From contig NZ_FNHE01000007.1 of assembly GCF_900103785.1 (NCBI RefSeq), positions 1 through 64,000 of the forward strand: a stretch of DNA of 64,000 nt, in the 5' to 3' direction. How positions within the stretch are numbered: position 1 is the first letter of the stretch; each line of letters starts with the position of its first letter. This document shows, in pieces, positions 61,378 through 64,000 of this stretch. Made by a program: the position numbers and the translations under genes. A model generated the notes under the pieces. That model was given only the letters and a program-made list of their open reading frames with translations, was not told where the DNA came from and did not search any database. The DNA comes from Geodermatophilus siccatus (GTDB lineage Bacteria; Actinomycetota; Actinomycetes; Mycobacteriales; Geodermatophilaceae).

Positions 61378-61890
61378 ATGAGCCGACCCGAGCACCCGCG
61401 GGTGGCCGCCATCTCCGCCCTCCTGGCCGAGGCCGGCGCGACCGGGCAGGTGCTCGAGCTGACCGGCAGCGCCCGCACCGCCGCCGAGGCGGCCGGAGAG
61501 CTCGGCGTCCCGGTCGGGGCCATCGCCAACAGCCTGCTGTTCGACGTCGACGGCGCGCCGCTGCTGGTCCTCACCAGCGGTGCCCACCGGGTCGACGTCA
61601 CGAGGGTCGCCGGGCTGCTCGGCGTCCGCGACGTGCGACCGGCGTCGCCCGACTTCGTGCGCCGGCACACCGGCCAGCCGATCGGCGGCGTCGCCCCGAT
61701 CGGCCACCCCGAGCCGATCGGCACGCTGGTCGACGTCGAGCTGGCCCGGCACGACCGGGTCTGGGCCGCCGCCGGACACCCGCACGCGGTCTTCCCGACC
61801 AGCTACGAGGAGCTGCTGCGGCTCACCGGCGGGACCGCCGCCGAGGTCGGGGACGACCCGGTGGCGCTGCCCGAGGAGGTGTCCTCGTGA
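61378..61890 (+). CDS. YbaK/EbsC family aminoacyl-tRNA deacylase
   Basis: 170 residues. GVPVGAIANSLLFDVDGAPLL, SGAHRVDVTRVA and ASPDFVRRHTGQPIGGVAP (with the GxxP loop) are the YbaK/ProX signatures. Family members hydrolyse mischarged aminoacyl-tRNAs such as Cys- or Ala-tRNA-Pro. ATG 61378-61380. The stop overlaps the next gene's GTG (GTGA). Confidence 0.93.
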   Translation: MSRPEHPRVAAISALLAEAGATGQVLELTGSARTAAEAAGELGVPVGAIANSLLFDVDGAPLLVLTSGAHRVDVTRVAGLLGVRDVRPASPDFVRRHTGQPIGGVAPIGHPEPIGTLVDVELARHDRVWAAAGHPHAVFPTSYEELLRLTGGTAAEVGDDPVALPEEVSS

Positions 61891-62474
61891 CCGGGACGAC
61901 GCCCGCGGCGCGGGTCACCGAGCTGCCCACCGGCTGGCTGCGCGACCACATGCACGAGGCCCTGGCCATCTACGGCGAGGCGATGGGCTACAGCCCCTCG
62001 GTGGTCGCCGGGCGGTACGGCTACGCCATCCAGCACACCGAGCGCCCCGGGTTCCGCGCGGTCGGCGCCTTCGTGGAGACCCCCGACGGGGAGGTCCTCG
62101 TCGGGTTCGGCTACGGCTACCTGGTCGCGCCCGGCCAGTGGTGGCACGACCAGGTGCGCGCCGCGCTCGACCGGCGGACGGCGAAGCGCTGGCTGCCCGG
62201 CGCCTTCGAGGTCTGCGAGCTGCACGTGCACCCCGCCCACCAGAGCCGCGGCCTGGGCCGCCAGCTGCTGCACGCCCTGGTGGCCGGCCTGCCCTACCCG
62301 GCGGCGCTGCTGTCGACCCCGGACAACGACACCAAGGCCTTCCGGCTGTACCACGCCGACGGCTTCGTCGACCTGGCCCGCAACCACCGCTTCCCCGGCG
62401 ACTCGCGCCCCTTCGCCATCCTCGGCGCCCGCCTGCCGCTGCCGCCCCCGGCACCGCGGTCCGACCGCACGTGA
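61887..62474 (+). CDS. GNAT family N-acetyltransferase
   Basis: 195 residues. The acetyl-CoA loop is in CELHVHPAHQSRGLGRQLLH, followed by FRLYHADGFVDLARNHRF. An N-terminal helix YGEAMGYSPSVVAGR and the strand VLVGFGYGYLVAPGQWWHD are also conserved in actinobacterial relatives. The substrate is unknown. Both ends are coupled: GTG overlaps the YbaK stop and TGA overlaps GTG 62471 of the following frame. Confidence 0.88.
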   Translation: MTGTTPAARVTELPTGWLRDHMHEALAIYGEAMGYSPSVVAGRYGYAIQHTERPGFRAVGAFVETPDGEVLVGFGYGYLVAPGQWWHDQVRAALDRRTAKRWLPGAFEVCELHVHPAHQSRGLGRQLLHALVAGLPYPAALLSTPDNDTKAFRLYHADGFVDLARNHRFPGDSRPFAILGARLPLPPPAPRSDRT

Positions 62475-62542
62475 GCGAGCTCGCGAGCTCACCCAGGGGC
62501 GCAGCAGGGCCGCCACGGCCGACGAGCGCCGGCGAGCAGGCC
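62471..62542 (+). other. Family II leader unit fused in frame to the oxidoreductase
   Basis: GTG 62471-62473 overlaps the acetyltransferase stop and reads VSELASSPRGAAGPPRPTSA then GEQA, directly in frame with the oxidoreductase. This is the family II mini-ORF without its final stop. Either it is a real 24-residue extension or translation restarts at GTG 62543. Confidence 0.5.
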
Positions 62543-64000
62543 GTGGACGTCGACACCCCCGTCGACGCCGTCGTCGTCGGCGCCGGGCACAACGGGCTGG
62601 TCGCCGCCTGCTACCTGGCCCGCGCCGGGCTGCGGGTGGAGGTCCTCGAGCGCGACGAGGTGCTCGGCGGCGCGGTCTCGACCGTGGAGCGCTGGCCGGG
62701 CGTGCGGGTCGACCGCGGCTCCAGCGCGCACGTGATCGTCCGGCAGAGCGGCATCGTCGAGGAGCTCGACCTCGCGGCGCACGGCCTGCGCTACGTCGAC
62801 TGCGACCCGTGGGGCTTCGCGCCCGCCCCCTTCCCCGGCGACCCCGGCCCCGACGGCCGGCCGCTGGTGTTCTCCGTCGACCTGGACGCCACCTGCGCCT
62901 CGATCGCCGACGCCTGCGGCCCCGAGGACGCCGCCGCCTACCGCCGCTTCGTCGAGGTGTGGGCCCCGCGCAGCCGCGCCGTCGTCGGCTCCTTCGCGCG
63001 GCGGCCGACGGTGGGCGGGCTGGCCCGCTCCTTCTGGCCGCTCGGCGCCCCGGCCGACGGCCGGCCGCGCACCCCCGGCGGCGACCTCGCCGTCGACTTC
63101 CTCGGCTCCGGCGACGCGCTGCTCGACCGGTGGTTCACCAGCGAGCGGCTCAAGGCGGCCCTGGCCTGGTTCGGCGCGCAGTCCGGCCCGCCGGTGTCGG
63201 AACCGGGCACCGCGGCGATGGTCGCCTGGGCGACGCTGCTGCACGACGTCCCGCCCGGCCACCCGGTGGGCGGCTCCGGCGGGCTCACCCAGGCGCTGCG
63301 CCGCCGGCTCGAGGCCGACGGCGGGCACGTCGCCCTGGGGGACGCCGCGACCCGGCTGCTGGTCGAGGACGGCCGGGTGACCGGCGTCGAGACGGCGTCG
63401 GGACGGCGGGTCGCGGCCCCGGTCGTCGTCGCCGCCTGCCACGTGCTGACCACCCGCGACCTGGCCGGGAAGCACGCCCCGCCGGCGCTGGCCGACGCCG
63501 CCCCGCCGGTGGGCAACGGCTTCGGCCTGGTGGTGCGGGCGCTGACCGACGCCCCGCCGTCCTACCCGGGGGCCGCCCCCGCGGCGGCGCTGGGCGGGCT
63601 GCAGCTGCTGTGCACCGACCGCGCGCAGCTGGCCGCCGCCCACGGCGACTGGCTGGCCGGCCGGCTGCCCCGCGAGCCGGTGCCGCTGGCGATGTGCTTC
63701 TCGGCGACCGACGACACCCTCGCCCCGCCCGGGCAGCACGTGGTCACCGTGTGGGGCCAGTGGTACCCCTACGCGCTGGCCGACGGCGGGGACTGGGACG
63801 CCCTCGCCGAGGCCGAGGCGATGCGGCTGGTCGCCGCCGTCGACCGCTTCGCGCCCGGCTTCGCCGCCTCGGTGCAGCGGACGTACGTGCAGACCCCGCT
63901 GCTGCTCGAGCGGGAACTGTCGCTGCTGCGTGGCAACGTCATGCACGTGGAGATGGGGCTGGCCAGCATGTTCGCCTTCCGGCCGACGCCGGCCCTGTCC
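62543..64000 (+). CDS. FAD-dependent NAD(P)-binding oxidoreductase (phytoene-desaturase-like), 3'-partial
   Basis: At least 486 residues; the end lies beyond the window. The dinucleotide-binding start is DAVVVGAGHNGLVAACYLAR, followed by VEVLERDEVLGGAVSTVE. HPVGGSGGLTQALRRRLEADGGHV and VVVAACHVLTTRDL are typical of the PDSFR/CrtI-like 'phytoene desaturase-related' oxidoreductases. The C-terminal region contains TPLLLERELSLLRGNVMHVE. The substrate is unknown and there is no carotenoid gene nearby. GTG 62543 is the likeliest functional start, with GTG 62471 the coupled alternative. Confidence 0.85.
   Translation, partial: MDVDTPVDAVVVGAGHNGLVAACYLARAGLRVEVLERDEVLGGAVSTVERWPGVRVDRGSSAHVIVRQSGIVEELDLAAHGLRYVDCDPWGFAPAPFPGDPGPDGRPLVFSVDLDATCASIADACGPEDAAAYRRFVEVWAPRSRAVVGSFARRPTVGGLARSFWPLGAPADGRPRTPGGDLAVDFLGSGDALLDRWFTSERLKAALAWFGAQSGPPVSEPGTAAMVAWATLLHDVPPGHPVGGSGGLTQALRRRLEADGGHVALGDAATRLLVEDGRVTGVETASGRRVAAPVVVAACHVLTTRDLAGKHAPPALADAAPPVGNGFGLVVRALTDAPPSYPGAAPAAALGGLQLLCTDRAQLAAAHGDWLAGRLPREPVPLAMCFSATDDTLAPPGQHVVTVWGQWYPYALADGGDWDALAEAEAMRLVAAVDRFAPGFAASVQRTYVQTPLLLERELSLLRGNVMHVEMGLASMFAFRPTPALS

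Noticed and set aside
60336..61724. Long upstream extension of the SAV_6107 protein
   Set aside because: The extension reads through DUF6504 and the LexA box; the ATG at 60821 overlapping the DUF6504 stop is the natural start.

Overview
The window is very GC-rich (low-to-mid 70s %), with GTG starts nearly as common as ATG and stop/start overlaps of the form GTGA or ATGA between neighbours. Gene content and order (hisDCB; an ftsZ-pgeF-yggS-sepF-yggT-divIVA string; TCGAAC-N4-GTTCGA SOS boxes; DUF3040, SAV_6107 and DUF6504 proteins) point to an actinobacterium, most plausibly a member of Geodermatophilaceae (Blastococcus, Geodermatophilus or Modestobacter type). That taxonomic placement is inference. 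Many transcripts look leaderless: an A/T-containing hexamer of the TANNNT type ends 6-8 bases before the start codon.

Region by region. 1-880: a frameshifted DUF222/HNH endonuclease gene cut by the window edge. 1035-4317 (minus): hisD-hisC-hisB plus a 58-residue membrane protein. 4427-7198: a LON-substrate-binding-domain protein, a membrane protein and an SLAC1/TDT-family exporter. 7300-14017 (minus): dnaE1, an acetyltransferase, a CPBP protease, an RluD-type pseudouridine synthase and lspA. 14191-20722: mqo, a K+/H+ antiporter (minus) and a long type-II ileS.

20842-41950 (minus) is the division and cell wall (dcw) cluster read backwards: mraZ, rsmH, ftsL, ftsI, murE, murF, mraY, ftsW, murG, murC, ftsQ, an AhpD-like gene, ftsZ, pgeF, yggS, sepF, yggT, divIVA and a membrane protein. 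murD is missing from its usual slot between mraY and ftsW. Together these genes make UDP-MurNAc-pentapeptide and lipid II, build the septum (FtsZ ring, SepF anchor, FtsQ/L/W/I synthase) and set polar growth (DivIVA).

42300-47184 is a divergent moxR-DUF58-transglutaminase operon. 47308-49593 (minus) holds two small proteins and the SOS-controlled DNA polymerase IV. 49811-52458 is an unusual cassette: a 100-residue protein made largely of Asp-Gly-Gly-Ala repeats, a JmjC-type cupin that apparently starts at CTG and overlaps it, and a sucrase/ferredoxin-like redox protein. 52468-56364 (minus) holds a serine-hydrolase homologue without its catalytic residues, a phosphodiesterase-type phosphatase, a methyltransferase and a PhnB-like protein. 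56533-61147 (minus) is a second SOS unit: DUF6504, SAV_6107 HEPN and dnaE2. 61378-64000 holds a YbaK deacylase, an acetyltransferase and the first part of an FAD-dependent oxidoreductase.

Two families of short repeated sequences run through the window. Family I: eleven terminator-like palindromes abut stop codons and share the loop GAGCCTGCGAG or GAGCTCGCGAG. Family II: mini-ORFs of about 26 codons beginning VTELARSR or VSE(L/P)ASSP and ending PTSAGEE sit between genes, often overlapping both neighbours by GTGA/ATGA. These repeats and the 49811-52458 cassette are the most promising material for new biology.
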